From Gracilaria domingensis (taxonomy: Eukaryota; Rhodophyta; Florideophyceae; Gracilariales; Gracilariaceae), in contig VCMS01000178.1 of NCBI GenBank assembly GCA_022539475.1, positions 50,407 to 114,406 of the forward strand: a stretch of DNA of 64,000 nt, given 5' to 3'. This document shows, in pieces, positions 10,412-21,010 of this stretch. The notes below the pieces were generated by a model, which made no database searches, was not told the origin of the DNA, and saw only the letters and a list, made by a program, of their open reading frames with translations. The stretch's first letter is position 1; each line of letters opens with the position of its first letter. The position numbers and the translations under genes are program-made.

Positions 10412-10871
10412 CTAAGATGCTGTTTCACGTTAGTTTTGTGTGTGTTAAACGCGTGTTCACTTCGTAGAGCCATAGCAAGACACAAGCTGTCACGAACTCT
10501 AGATCTCTGTACAACATAAATATACGCCATGCCCACATCTCAGTCTGACAAAACGACCCTCTTCTTTGCCACACACGCTATTGTCCTTCTCCTCGTTCTC
10601 CATGTTCATATTAAACTGCGCAACAAACCGGCGCAGTCTTCGAAACGACTTCGAGTATCCAAGAACGTTAAATTCTTGCAAACAGGTATTGTAAGACCAC
10701 ACGCCCATACAATGCCTTGGAGAAAGTTATTATTGCGTTGCGGGGAAGATACGGTATTCATCGGAAACCGGCCTTGCGAACAGTGCGGCGCTGACGTCGG
10801 GCGCAGCGCTTGTGATTCTAGTGTCCTAGAGTCGGGCACAGCGATAGTAAACGTCATATGCTGGCGAGTAG

Positions 10872-12111
10872 TTAGTGACGGCGCGACGACGATGACGACA
10901 GCGACGGTACCAGCAACAACGGGTTGTGGTGCACGTCCTGGCAGCGCTTTACCAGGCTGGACCACTTGATGGTGCCAGATGTGGTTGCCGCGGTCGACAA
11001 CTTGATGCGGCAGTGCTCGCAGGCTAATAAGTTGATGCGCAGGCGCACGAAGTGCACGTGCTTGTTGAGGTCAGAATGCTGCCAAAGCGTCTGCTGCAGT
11101 GCGGACATACTTTCGGCCTCTTGTTGAGGTGTACCACGCGTAGATGCTTGACGGCGTGGTCCTTCTTGATGAAGAGGTAGTTACACACGTTGCCCTCGAA
11201 CCGGCGCTCGTCCTTGTGCTGCGCGCCGATGGGCGACATGAGGTTGTTGCGGCGGCGGAACGTGAGCGCACACATCATGCACTGGTGCGGCTAAGCGGCG
11301 GCGTGCGCGCGCGACACCAGCTTGAAGACTCACCGATGACGGGCACGGGCGGCGTGTAGTTGCGCAGCTGCGCGATGAGCGCGTCGTCGCCGACGGGAGC
11401 GGTGGCGTGGCGGCTGGGCGTGCGTCTAGCCGATGACTAGAGCGAGCGAACGGACGGCAGCGGCGCGTTGAGCTGCGGTGGCGGCGCCAGCGGCAGCCAC
11501 CGTCTGAACAAGGTGATACGCTCACCAGTGACGGAGAGGAGAAAGTCGACCAGCGTGCGCACCGCGACGAAGTTTGGATTCTAAACTTTGAAACTTCGGA
11601 TGCTGGAGGGAGAAGAGCCATCGCAGCGGGCGTGAGACGATGCGCGTGGTGTTCTGCTCTGTCGATTGAGTTGGAAGCGGCAGGGGAGGCGGCTGCGGCG
11701 GCGTGGTCGTCGTCGCGCACGACGGCGCGCATGGTGGAGAAGGAATGCTGCGCGGCGGCCAGCACGTGCGTGTCGCGCAGCGAGAGCGCGCGCACGGCGC
11801 CGCGCGACGCGTCCACCAGGGGGCAGAAGCAGCACGCGGTGGTCGGCGTACGCGTCGTAGTTGGTGTCGTTCTCCGCGTCGCTCAAGAGCAGCGCGCGCG
11901 CAAAGTGGCGCGCGCATCGTCCTCCTCCTCCATCGCGCGGCGGCGGATGCGGCGGCGGTGGTGGCGCTGCGTGCGGGCGCGCGGTGGCGGTGGCGCAGCT
12001 CGTGCGCGGCGGCGAGCTCGTGACGCTGGGCGCGCCAGTGCACACGTAGCGACGCTGAGCGCGACGCGCACAGCGCCATTTACTTTCCAAGGCGAAATTG
12101 CTTCTTTGCAC
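10872..12111 (-). pseudogene. Decayed C2H2 zinc-finger gene in a GC-rich island
   Basis: Reading leftward from about 11290, at least three successive C2H2 fingers can be seen, each missing a zinc ligand. Finger 1 (HQCMMCALTFRRRNNLM) has Pro in place of its first His. Finger 2 (NVCNYLFIKKDHAVKHLRVVH) has Gly for its first Cys. Finger 3 (KRPKVCPHCSRRFG) shifts frame near 11080 into SDLNKHVHFVRL, where the last His is Arg. A fourth (ACEHCRIK) falls apart. Upstream, to about 12111, the would-be N-terminal region is extremely GC-rich and meaningful-looking pieces (DAENDTNYDAYADHRVLLLP; DASRGAVRALSLRDTHVLAA) fall in different frames. It was probably a DNA-binding regulator; the gene is dead or badly resolved. 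Large overlapping open frames here reflect GC content only. Confidence 0.7.
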
Positions 12112-13138
12112 GTTCGTACCACCTATTCACCACCATCCCTGCACATTCCAACCTTTTCACAACCTAGATTCTGAGCACTTTTCCAGTCTATCAAGAGCAG
12201 GGATATCTCTTAACCAGGTCAAAAGAATCATGGCATCGTGGAGCTTCAATTATTTAGGAGTCGTAGTATACGACGGCGATCGTGTTTGCTCAAGAGAGCT
12301 GGGGTTTGAAGTCGCTGTCTTCGTGACTTCGACTTGTGACCCATTAAATGGGCCGCTCCAGCTCGTGCACGGTAGTACAACCCCTTCTCTTCCGGCTTGG
12401 TGGCAGGGTAAAACCTAGCTCTTGCAGCTTGATTAGACTTCCCTGGTCGCGGGAAATAGCGCACCTGTTGTTGGAAGACTCTGCGCAAATACAGAAACAT
12501 GACGATTGTGGATCTGGATTGCGTACGCGTTTGGTCCTTTCCTCAGCGATAAAGACCCAGGTGATTTCTAATACGCAAGAGCAGGTCTGAACGTGCGTCG
12601 ACGATGTCAGGATGTGTATCAAGAGTCTTGATTCAAGACGATCATCTACGACGATACCGCGGTACCTGTACCGTCGTAGGTAATCGAATCGCACTGGTGC
12701 GAATTGTCACGCTCATTTCGATTTGACCTTTGCCCCACCTTCGGGAGAAAGTCATCACGTTCTTTAAGAGTAAGTAACCTTCATATTCTCCCAGTGGGGA
12801 TACCAAAGGTTCGAACGGGACCGTTTTTTGGGGCTGTGGGCCGATATGTTCCCGGACCATGAGGCCCATAGAGTTCAATTCAGTCGATGCATTTTTGCAG
12901 ATCATATCATGGGGTCAACCTGAAACGCCCAAAATGGTACTGCAAACAACGTTTCGCTTCCGCTTCGTCGCATTCAGCTTCGTTCCAAACGAAACGGTGT
13001 GCTCAGTTTGTGATACATCTCTCACAGACTAGCAGTGCCCACCCCTTTAATTGCAGCTGAGTTCAAGCGGTTGAGAATTGCCGGAATTGACAACGTCTTC
13101 ATCTCCTTCCCCTTGGTTTGTCCCGCAAAGGTCTGAGC
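12112..13138. other. Intergenic, no supported gene
   Basis: No frame with homology-like motifs. A short inverted repeat (CTACGACG and CGTCGTAG) lies at about 12647-12679. GC content returns to the level of the flanks. Confidence 0.5.
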
Positions 13139-14321
13139 ATGGTGGTCACCGCAGGCAGATCAACTTCCGCAAACAGCCTTGATTCTTCTATTTTGAACAG
13201 CCTCAAAGCGTCACAAGATGATCTGGATCGTTTGGCTGATGCCCTGCAGTCCAGTTTGAAAGAACTCCATAGTTTGCAGGACAGTTTCGAGACAGCCGTG
13301 AAGAAGCAACAGAAAGCCCTTAAAGCTGCTTCCAAGGTCTGTTCCGCGATGTCATCTCGTCGAAGAAGACGTGGCCGCGATGCCGAGGAGGATGTAGACA
13401 ATCGTGCAGCCGCTGAGTCAGAGTCATCTGAATCAGCAACTGGCGCAAATGATTCGGTATCTCTCGAACACGTTTCCGAAGAACTACGTTCGATTTCGAA
13501 TCGGCTGCATAGCAGTCAACAACTCATGCCGGCAACTGGAGGATTTTTCGTGGAATGCTTCTTGGGATCAATCAATGTCCGCTTTGCCCGCAAGAAAGAG
13601 CGACTATCGTTTAAGCAAGAGTACGAAAAGCTAAAGCTAAAGCTGGCGCCGGTGTTCCTCATTGTCACGATAATATGTTTGTTTTTTGAAGACTACAGAT
13701 GGGTGCACATTGCTTCAGCTTGCGCTCTCGTTTTATTACACTGCTCTTGCTATACGCGAAAACATTTTGCGTGTCAACGGTAGCAACTTGAGAGCCTGGT
13801 GGATCATTCACCACTACTTCACAATGTTTCAAGGTGTTTTGCTATTGACCTGGCCAAATGGAGCATCCTACGCACAGTACCGGCGGATGCTTCACCTCTA
13901 CGGTATATACAATGCTATTCTCATGATCTTTCAGTACAGATATCAGATGGCACGCTTGTATGCGCTCCGCTCTCTAGGCATGGCAAATGAAATGGACGTT
14001 GCAAGTTCAGACTCTACTCAAATTCACTGGAGCGAAACCATGACATTGCTGCTTCCGCTTATCGTCATAGGACATTTCATGCAAGCCTTTCAAGCCGTGT
14101 ATCTTTTCTCGCTTTATCGTAAGTTCTCCAACGAGCTACAAATCATCTTACTTAGTGCACTATTTCTGGCTAATTTCATCGGAAACTTCACCACCACCGC
14201 GCAAGTCTTATTCGCCAAACGCGCCGACAAAAAGCAAAAGTCTCGGCAACCAGCTGCTTCGTCTTCACAGGCACAAGCTTCTTCATCGCGTGCTGCTTCG
14301 AAAGGTGACAAAGCCTCATAA
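13139..14321 (+). CDS. TMEM120: TMEM120 family membrane protein, one frameshift
   Basis: Members are six-helix proteins of the nuclear envelope/ER, structurally close to fatty-acid elongases and linked to lipid metabolism. From ATG 13139 the frame gives a coiled-coil N terminus (DDLDRLADALQSSLKELHSLQ), a Ser/acid insert, then ATGGFFVECFLGSINVRF and KQEYEKLKLKLAPVFLI, which match the start of the TMEM120 membrane domain. The rest lies one frame further on, from about 13690: FYYTALAIRENILRVNGSN, WWIIHHYFTMFQGVLLLTWPNG, QYRYQMARLYALRSLG and LLPLIVIGHFMQAFQAVYLF. Together they give a normal-length protein, so only one base is wrong. The T6 run at 13682-13687 is a likely site. The C terminus is Ser/Ala/Lys-rich. 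There is no room for an intron. Confidence 0.88.
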
Positions 14322-14967
14322 CACTGCCATGTGCTGTATAACTTACAATTATCATCGTCATCTGCCTGTCCGTGCTTGTGTGGAATGTCATGCCCTTAAT
14401 GGCGTAATGCATGGTAGCCAGAGGTCAGGTCTCATGACTAGGATGACATCAAAAATGACCCTTTCTCTCAGGTCTAACACACCTAACTTCAAGATACATG
14501 ACTTCCATCACGCTTCTCGCTCGACTAGAATTCAGGTCTGCCTCAATTGTAAACACATGTGAAGCTAGTAATACCAGTACGTGACGTCAGATACACCGAA
14601 ATAATATTATGTTCTGGAGCCAGGATGCGAGTTCCGGCCTACGGTATGGTTCGAACGAAGCATATTTGCATCGATTTGGTTCGGAACAACAGTTTCTTTT
14701 TGACATGTCACACAGATCCGTACAAATTATATACAGGGTAACTGCAGCATTGAGAAAAGCAGTTCTCAGACTATGCACGTTTTTCGCATGAAGGCAGCCC
14801 CATCCATATGTTGTTCAGTCATATGTCGCGGCTGAGAATTCATTTCGGTCTTTCGTTTATCCTCACGGCCATGAGGATCGTGTGCGAACGGCGAAAGGTG
14901 TCATACGAACAGGAGGGTTTCTTTTGCAAGTGACTTACATGTAGTGCACTCTTAGAGCAGAACAGCG
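14322..14967. other. Intergenic, nothing seen
   Basis: Short frames only, none with motifs; AT-richer than the flanking genes. Confidence 0.5.
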
Positions 14968-15858
14968 TCACTCTTCTTCAGAAAGCAGTGGTGTCGCGAC
15001 AAGCTTCCATCCCCAACAGGCAATCCCGTCGAATGCACATCGCAGACCAACCCAAAAACGGCAGCTATCAATCACCCAAACGCGGATCGGACGACCGCGA
15101 CCCCTCCACATATCCCGCCATCTGCCCAATACAACAGTGGCTTCCGAATCAGCATAGAAGGTTAATGTCGCTCCGTCACCAATAAAGCAGCGTCGATCAA
15201 ACTCTATAAGGGTGCGGCATCCTGCTGGGAACGTTCGTACCTCTTGAAGCATTTCATCGTGTCCAACATGATATGGGTGGGTTGATTCGGCCACTATAAC
15301 ACTTCCTCGAATGGATAGATTGTTAGGGCGATATCTTGATTTGCCCACATGGCTATCGCCTGCGCGCGCAAGTGCATCATGCTTGTACTTCGAAATTAGC
15401 TGACTCTCTGACAACATTCGTAACGGTTCCATCTCTCGAACGAAAACCTTGGTAGACACGGACAAGATACGGACGAATGGAAGAAGGCACTCAAGCGCAT
15501 ATTTTTCTCTTTCACCAGCTCGCGAATGTTCGGCGCTGTTCGCATTGCCACCATATTCCTTTGCGTATGCTTTCACGGCATGCAGAACATCATCCTCGGA
15601 AACCATGAGGCAGTCTTGCCTCAGGACATGCTTGAGCACCCGTGGCGGTTCATTGAGTAGTTCGGGGTGAGTGAGGATTTTGGAGGTGTGCGTCTGAACA
15701 TACGAAAACAAATCGCGGGCCCATCTCGAAGGAGGAGGATTGTCTGGCAGCGTGCGCAGATGTTCCAGAATATTGTTGGCATTGATTACCATCTGCGCTG
15801 GGTGAGAAGCATCGATTGCCCAGCCTTGACGGAGGCCATCGCGGCGCATGATAGCCAT
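14968..15858 (-). CDS. BACK-domain protein with C-terminal ESxHPY (CUB-like) domain
   Basis: A 296-residue frame from ATG 15858. Residues 45-160 have the BACK-domain pattern: helices with ARDLFSYVQTHTSKILTHPE, then LKHVLRQDCLMVSEDDVLHAVKAYAKEY and LECLLPFVRILSVST. Residues 195-250 (VIVAESTHPYHVGHDEMLQE, then FPAGCRTLIEFDRRCFIGDG and LTFYAD) match the beta-sandwich module with an ESxHPY signature that occurs in several large ubiquitin-ligase-type proteins such as HERC2 and ZZEF1. BACK normally follows a BTB domain, which is absent: an in-frame TAG lies 12 bases upstream of the ATG. Either an upstream exon is missed or the gene is N-terminally truncated. A role as a Cullin-3 substrate adaptor is only inferred from BACK. 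Confidence 0.6.
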   Translation of the reverse strand: MAIMRRDGLRQGWAIDASHPAQMVINANNILEHLRTLPDNPPPSRWARDLFSYVQTHTSKILTHPELLNEPPRVLKHVLRQDCLMVSEDDVLHAVKAYAKEYGGNANSAEHSRAGEREKYALECLLPFVRILSVSTKVFVREMEPLRMLSESQLISKYKHDALARAGDSHVGKSRYRPNNLSIRGSVIVAESTHPYHVGHDEMLQEVRTFPAGCRTLIEFDRRCFIGDGATLTFYADSEATVVLGRWRDMWRGRGRPIRVWVIDSCRFWVGLRCAFDGIACWGWKLVATPLLSEEE

Positions 15859-16165
15859 GGTAAAGCTCTAGCGTCGTAGCATATTGACAACGTCGTACTG
15901 CTCCCGGCAAATGATATGGTAATATAGTCTTCTTCCTCTCTCTATAGCCGTGAGCGAACGCAACACACCGGCTCAAACCCGGATGTCCGCCCTCCGTCAA
16001 TGTTCTGCACCTGACAGATGTGTATACACGTAGAAGGCTAATGGGTCGCCCGGGGCGACTCGCCCCTCGACAGCTGGCGCCCAAAGTACATAATCTCGCT
16101 TACAGCAGCTGAAAAGCTACTGTACAACGTCAACAGTATTACAGTGTAAATGCAGCATCTTTGAA

Positions 16166-16220
16166 GGGCCCTGTGACAGGGCCCCTGTCGTGTCACACAC
16201 GACTCGTGTCACACACGACT
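16166..16220. repeat. Short palindrome plus tandem 16-mer
   Basis: GGGCCCTGT and its complement ACAGGGCCC abut at 16166-16184 (9-bp arms, 1-base centre). Two exact tandem copies of CGTGTCACACACGACT follow at 16189-16220. Confidence 0.65.
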
Positions 16221-16316
16221 CGAGCGTAAAGCATTGCAGCGAGTTGAGCTAACTCATCTCGCGTCGTTCTTGCCCAGTCCTGTGACAAACAGCTTGAAGG
16301 GATAGCCTTCTATCAG

Positions 16317-16382
16317 CTTGGCGGTGGTACCAAGAGAAGATAAAAGGCTAGCCTTCTATCTACTCTTGGTACCACCGCCAAG
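16317..16382. repeat. Perfect 20-bp inverted repeat
   Basis: CTTGGCGGTGGTACCAAGAG at 16317-16336 is exactly complementary to 16363-16382. The arm itself contains a short internal palindrome (CTTGGTACCAAG type). The motif GATAGCCTTCTATC is found just before the left arm and almost repeated in the loop. Confidence 0.85.
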
Positions 16383-16941
16383 TTGTCGCCTGCAGGTCGC
16401 TGAAAGCGGGCCTATTGGTTGGTGTATGTCAGAGCCAGTGATGATGATAAAAGGCTGTGAAGAAGGGAAATGAAAATGCTTACCGAAGTACCAGGTTGTC
16501 GACGCAAGCTAAAACTTTAAACTCTCGTTCCATTTAACACACTGACTTTTAGATTTCAAGCTGAGCCGCATTCATTGTGCAGGGGTATCAGGATACCCGC
16601 AATACTTTTTTACAAATTCTCCGATAATCTGACATTTCATTCTTTACGTGCGTATTGTAGGTTTTCCTCCAAAAGTTTACTTGTACAGCTGAAGTTGAAG
16701 GGTTATCTTCCTGCCGAAGGTAAGAAATATAGATGGATGGCACTGCCATGATTGCAAGCGATACCTGTAACGATACAGTGGGGCCTACTATATAGGGCTC
16801 CCCCTTGCTATGGCAAGGCAGGTGGCTCTTTTTTGAACCTGGTAGTGTAGAGTGACTACTCTACTCAAGCTTTTTACAAGTCGTGCCGTGCCAATTTGGG
16901 TAGCACGTCGAGTACGGCACTCATAAACTCCGCACTATATC

Positions 16942-16990
16942 GTGACCACCACCACCTGGTGACCAGTGGTCACCAGGTGGTGGTGGTCAC
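16942..16990. repeat. Perfect 22-bp inverted repeat
   Basis: Arms at 16942-16963 and 16969-16990 are exact complements (first 10 bases GTGACCACCA) around the 5-base centre CAGTG. Confidence 0.88.
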
Positions 16991-17946
16991 CCCGGGGTGG
17001 TTGCAGAGAGAAAAAATAACGCCATGCGGAACAGTTTGTGTCGGGGCCGCAATGGCTCCTTACAGATGAAGCCTCGTCGTTTCGCCTAACATTACAACCT
17101 TTATTACTACCCTAGTACTGTAGTCTCTTGTAATGTGAGAAAAGAAGGGGGCCACCAGTAAAATCAAATCCTTACTATTTATGCGTATTATAAAAAGCTA
17201 TATACTGTGGATACCGTAGATATTGCTATTCAAACCTTTTTGGCAGTAACTTTACAAGCGTAGCTACAGTATGTGTTTCTTTTCTCCCCTCTCAGGATGT
17301 GCTGGCGGGACTGTGCTTGCTACACGTTAGGGAATCTCGGATTGCTCTGTCTCCAGCAACGACCTTGCGTGAAGTTAGTGAGCATGAGGGATTCAGTTCG
17401 TGTGGAGGATTGCGAGCTTTGCACAATGTTCCAGCCTCTGCGGTCTCTGCTTGTCGGGAACACGTAAGTCTTATCTGGATAATCCAGCGTAATTTCATGT
17501 CCATGTGTTTATACGGCTTCATCCAGAATCAGGTTCACTTACGTTTTGGAACCTACCAATGGTGAACGAGAAACGCTCTCACCCGAGACGAGAAGTTATT
17601 CAGCACAACCAATCGGCGCGCGTTTCACCAGATTTACAGCGCACCACCTCGCTGGTCCGTGCGCTGTATGTCCTACCATGCAACAGAGACGGATAAGCAC
17701 CGCCAACATGCTATGGGATCTCCTCACGTCGCTGGGGCGCAAAAGCTTACGATGTGCACGTCGACTTCGACACCAGTCGTCATGTATTCTTCCGGTGCTG
17801 ATGCGCCTACTCCGACGGCAGCAATAACCCTCCACGCACTAAATACGTTCGACATCGTTCCAACTCTCGGCGCATAGCGTCTCAATTCCGGCTCTGATCG
17901 CCCTTCTGTCTTCGTTCCCCAAAGGTCACCACTCACTCACCCGAGA

Positions 17947-19686
17947 ATGGCTTTGTTTCGTGCGGCGACTTTGCTTTCTCTTTGTCTCTTGTTAGCGCCT
18001 TTGCACGCGGTTCCGTACTCCGCAAAAGCTGCTGCGTCTCGTTTTGGAGATCGCCATCACGATCCACATGAGTGGAAACGAGCTGTAATGAACCATGTCT
18101 CTGAACGCACCTTCACCTCTCGACCTATGGTTTCTCACCTGACTCGTTTGCTAAAGAACGCTCCTCGACATAATGATATCAAAAGGGCTCTTCCTAAAAT
18201 CGCTAACCGCCAAGGTTTTGTCGGCGATCAATGCTCGACAGATGCCGATTGCCAAGGACCTCGGCAGTGCATCGCTGCCGAAGAAGGCGGCATTGCACCT
18301 TGCACAACTGCTTCTTTCTTTTGCTTCTGTTTTTCTCCGGCTGTGACCTGTTCATCAGAAGACGATTGTGACCCTGGAGAACTTTGTACTGCTATTCCAC
18401 AAGGCACTGGTAACTTATGTGTTTCCGCTGATGCTCTCGCCAACGTTAACATTGCTGTTGAAGAAACCGCGCCTGGTCTTGTGTCTGTCGGTATGGATGA
18501 TTCGCCATTGATTGACGGTTTAAATGGAGACTCGTGTTCCTTTGACAGCGACTGTACTGGTTCGCGTGAGTGCTTCGGTTTGTCTGGGACAGATTCTGTC
18601 CCTTGCTCTGGACAGGAAGACTGCGTCTGTTTGACACAGGACCCCATTTGCTCCTCCAATTCCGACTGCGAGTCGGGCGAGTTCTGCCAATCTGTGGATG
18701 AGGAAGCCTCCATCGGTATCTGTTTATCCACATTCCTGGTACCGAGCAACCCGGCTGCCCAAGCTGCGAATGAAGAAGCTATCATCAGTTCCATCGAAGA
18801 TGAGGAACCCATTCCGAGCGATGACGTGGATACAATGTTCACTCTAGCTGATGTAACGGGCCCAAGTGAGGAGAAGCTCAACTTCGACGTTTGTCAGTCC
18901 AGTGACGAATGCGCCGGAACGCGTAGATGTGAAAACCAAATATCTGCAGATGTGGATTGCTCTGCCACTACTGAGTGCAGATGTATACCTAGTGATAATG
19001 CAACTTGCACTTCTGATGATGAGTGCGACGATGGCGAATCTTGCATAGGTTTTGGTAGTCTTAAAGTATGTTTTTCGGACAACGCCCCATTGCCTGGAGA
19101 AGAAGGTTCAGGGATGGAAACTGAAGAGCCGCTTCTTACTGTAGAACCAGAATTTACTACCGAAGAGCCTATACCTACTGATGACATCCTTGGTCTTTCG
19201 GAATCTGAAATTTCCGTTGAGATTGAGGCTTCCCCTTCTCCGACAGCTGAAGAGTGTCAGGATGATCGCGATTGCCCTGATGGACAATTCTGTGAGGAAA
19301 TAGATGGACGTCAAGTATGCGAGCCTGTTTCGAACGGTGACGAGGAAGTCTCTGTATGTATATCGACACACCATCTATCACACATGAATCAAGAAGAACT
19401 TTTGTATTCAACTCACAGAGTTGCTCGAGTTCTGTGTGATGAAAACAACAGCTGTGCTACCCCTGGCCATATGATCAAATACAAGAATACAGCCATGATG
19501 ATGAGTAGTTACTGTGAAAAGGTTGGATGTACTAGCAAGATCGACACAGTTAACAGCCCAAGATACTACCCAGGGAAGCTTGTGAAGTCCCACTCGGATG
19601 GATTGGAGTTCACCGCGCATGCAGCTCGGTACAGTACGAGAGTAGAAGAGCGGATGCTTTCTATTGCTGTTCGAGTCGGTCTCTGA
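17947..19686 (+). CDS. Secreted cysteine-repeat protein
   Basis: A 579-residue frame from ATG 17947. It opens with a clean signal peptide (ALFRAATLLSLCLLLAPLHA). From residue 95 a unit of about 75-110 residues recurs: GxxCxxDxDCxxxRxC, then CxC, then CxxDxDCxxGExC and a closing C. Three full units and a last half unit (ECQDDRDCPDGQFCEEIDGR) are present, joined by acidic Pro/Glu/Thr-rich linkers. The Cys pattern resembles EB or Dickkopf-type modules; the function is unknown, perhaps cell-wall or matrix binding. After VSNGDEEVSV the composition changes, and a GTATGT sits at 19354, so the last 110 residues may be read-through into an intron or 3' UTR. Confidence 0.75.
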   Translation: MALFRAATLLSLCLLLAPLHAVPYSAKAAASRFGDRHHDPHEWKRAVMNHVSERTFTSRPMVSHLTRLLKNAPRHNDIKRALPKIANRQGFVGDQCSTDADCQGPRQCIAAEEGGIAPCTTASFFCFCFSPAVTCSSEDDCDPGELCTAIPQGTGNLCVSADALANVNIAVEETAPGLVSVGMDDSPLIDGLNGDSCSFDSDCTGSRECFGLSGTDSVPCSGQEDCVCLTQDPICSSNSDCESGEFCQSVDEEASIGICLSTFLVPSNPAAQAANEEAIISSIEDEEPIPSDDVDTMFTLADVTGPSEEKLNFDVCQSSDECAGTRRCENQISADVDCSATTECRCIPSDNATCTSDDECDDGESCIGFGSLKVCFSDNAPLPGEEGSGMETEEPLLTVEPEFTTEEPIPTDDILGLSESEISVEIEASPSPTAEECQDDRDCPDGQFCEEIDGRQVCEPVSNGDEEVSVCISTHHLSHMNQEELLYSTHRVARVLCDENNSCATPGHMIKYKNTAMMMSSYCEKVGCTSKIDTVNSPRYYPGKLVKSHSDGLEFTAHAARYSTRVEERMLSIAVRVGL

Positions 19687-20447
19687 AGATTGAAACGTAC
19701 CTCAATTCGTCCATCAAGATGAGGCAATTGCGTAATCTACTCCCAGTTATTGAATGATAACAGGTTTACGCGAATTCCCGCAGTGAATATGGCGAGCATG
19801 GAGTGATAGCGCAATCTTTTACTAGTTAATGATAACAGGTTTATGCGAATTCTTAAACTGCGAGCTTGGCGCGCCTGGAGTTTTCGCTAGCGTCCCATAC
19901 GTGACGCACAATTAAAGATGCTCTACATGAAGACGTGGGTAAAACGTCTTTGGTCTGCTGGAAAGTGGAGACATATGTGTATTTCCGTCAGCTTCTAGAG
20001 CCGCCAGAGCGCCCTCTGCAGACAGAGAAATTAAACGATTCCGCGTACGAAAACAGCAGGTAAGGACCCCTGTCGTCTCCAGAAGATACTACGACATTCT
20101 CCCTGAATCGCTTCCGTGAAGGAAGTGCCCCATCAAAGCTTCTGGACAGTGGGTTCCCAGAATTCTTTGAAGTGACTGCGCCGCGCGTAGAGAACGGTTG
20201 CAAAGAGGCTTAATTGCAGAGTACGGACTGATTCTTTCAACTGATCTCGCCGATGATGTGCGGGTTGAGTGGAAACGGACGTGGCGAATGATTTCTTTAG
20301 CCCCAAACGTTGTAAATGGGATGCACCTCATCGCGGCGCGTCCCACTCTCGACGGTCTCCTGATGTTGACTAAAGAGGCGTACGAGCGGAAGGAGGTCAC
20401 CAGTAGCGAAACGTCCGTGGTCGCAAGGCTGCTGAGGATGAATCTTG

Positions 20448-20489
20448 CCATCGCAGTAACTGACAGTTAAACTGTCAGTTACTGCGATG
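20448..20489. repeat. Perfect 42-bp palindrome without loop
   Basis: The left arm 20448-20468 (CCATCGCAGTAACTGACAG...) is exactly complementary to 20469-20489. This is far beyond chance and should form a cruciform or hairpin. Confidence 0.9.
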
Positions 20490-20736
20490 GGTTTCAAGAA
20501 CAAAAGTAGCTTATCGCAGTTTTGGACCGATTTGAGTTCTGCACTTTGCTGGAAAGCTGACGATCGTGAGATTCGATTGGTCAGATTTGATGATTAAATG
20601 GACGTCAAGCAACAGTAGCATAACCAAAACAAAAACCACGAGTCTCGAGATATAAAAAAATGAAACTCTCTTTGTTTGTGAAATAAACGACAATAAAAGT
20701 ACGGTCGCGCTTAGCGGGTCATAACCAAGACCATTG

Positions 20737-21010
20737 TGATCACCCAAAAACCACTAGGCTATATATCCGGTGTAGATGTGATGGCAGTAGCCGCAGTCAG
20801 GCGCATATGACACTCCCCGCTACCCCGGCACTCCCCGTGGGCCGTGAGTGGAGCTGATCTAAAGATGCGCTAAGGCGTGCACTGACAGGACTCAAACCTG
20901 CGACCTCATTACCTGAGCCCATAGCCTGTGATCACCCAAAAACCACTACGCTACATATCCGGTATAGATGTGATCGCAGTAGCCGTTGTCAAGCGCACAT
21001 GACAACATTC
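20737..21010 (-). repeat. tRNA-like repeat, candidate SINE
   Basis: On the reverse strand an A box TAGCGTAGTGG (20953-20943) and a B box GGTTTGAGTCC (20898-20888) fit the pol III promoter consensus. They are 66 bases apart end to end, a little long for a plain tRNA, and I cannot pair the acceptor ends. About 80 bases containing the A-box part recur at 20737-20812 with several substitutions (TAGCCTAGTGG). Two partial tandem copies point to a tRNA-derived SINE and not to a working tRNA gene. Confidence 0.5.

Larger units (their letters stand above)
15859..17946. other. 2.1-kb non-coding region rich in palindromes
   Basis: No supported gene. It holds several perfect inverted and direct repeats listed separately, and may also hold the promoter of the secreted protein gene at its right end. 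Base composition falls in waves (AT-rich at 17.05-17.25 kb). Such clustering suggests the remains of small non-autonomous DNA transposons. Confidence 0.5.

Noticed and set aside
11181-12111. Several long overlapping open frames on both strands
   Set aside because: They come from high GC content (few stops). Sensible peptide pieces hop between frames and the fingers lack ligands, so none is a whole gene.
18228-18881. 217-residue reverse-strand frame
   Set aside because: Shadow of the secreted Cys-repeat gene; only the forward frame has a signal peptide and regular Cys spacing.
20198-20470. 90-codon frame with protein-like composition
   Set aside because: No ATG at the start, stop just upstream, and it runs into the perfect palindrome; no motif.
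20885-20960. Functional tRNA gene
   Set aside because: A and B boxes fit, but their spacing is long and the acceptor ends do not pair; a SINE is more likely.
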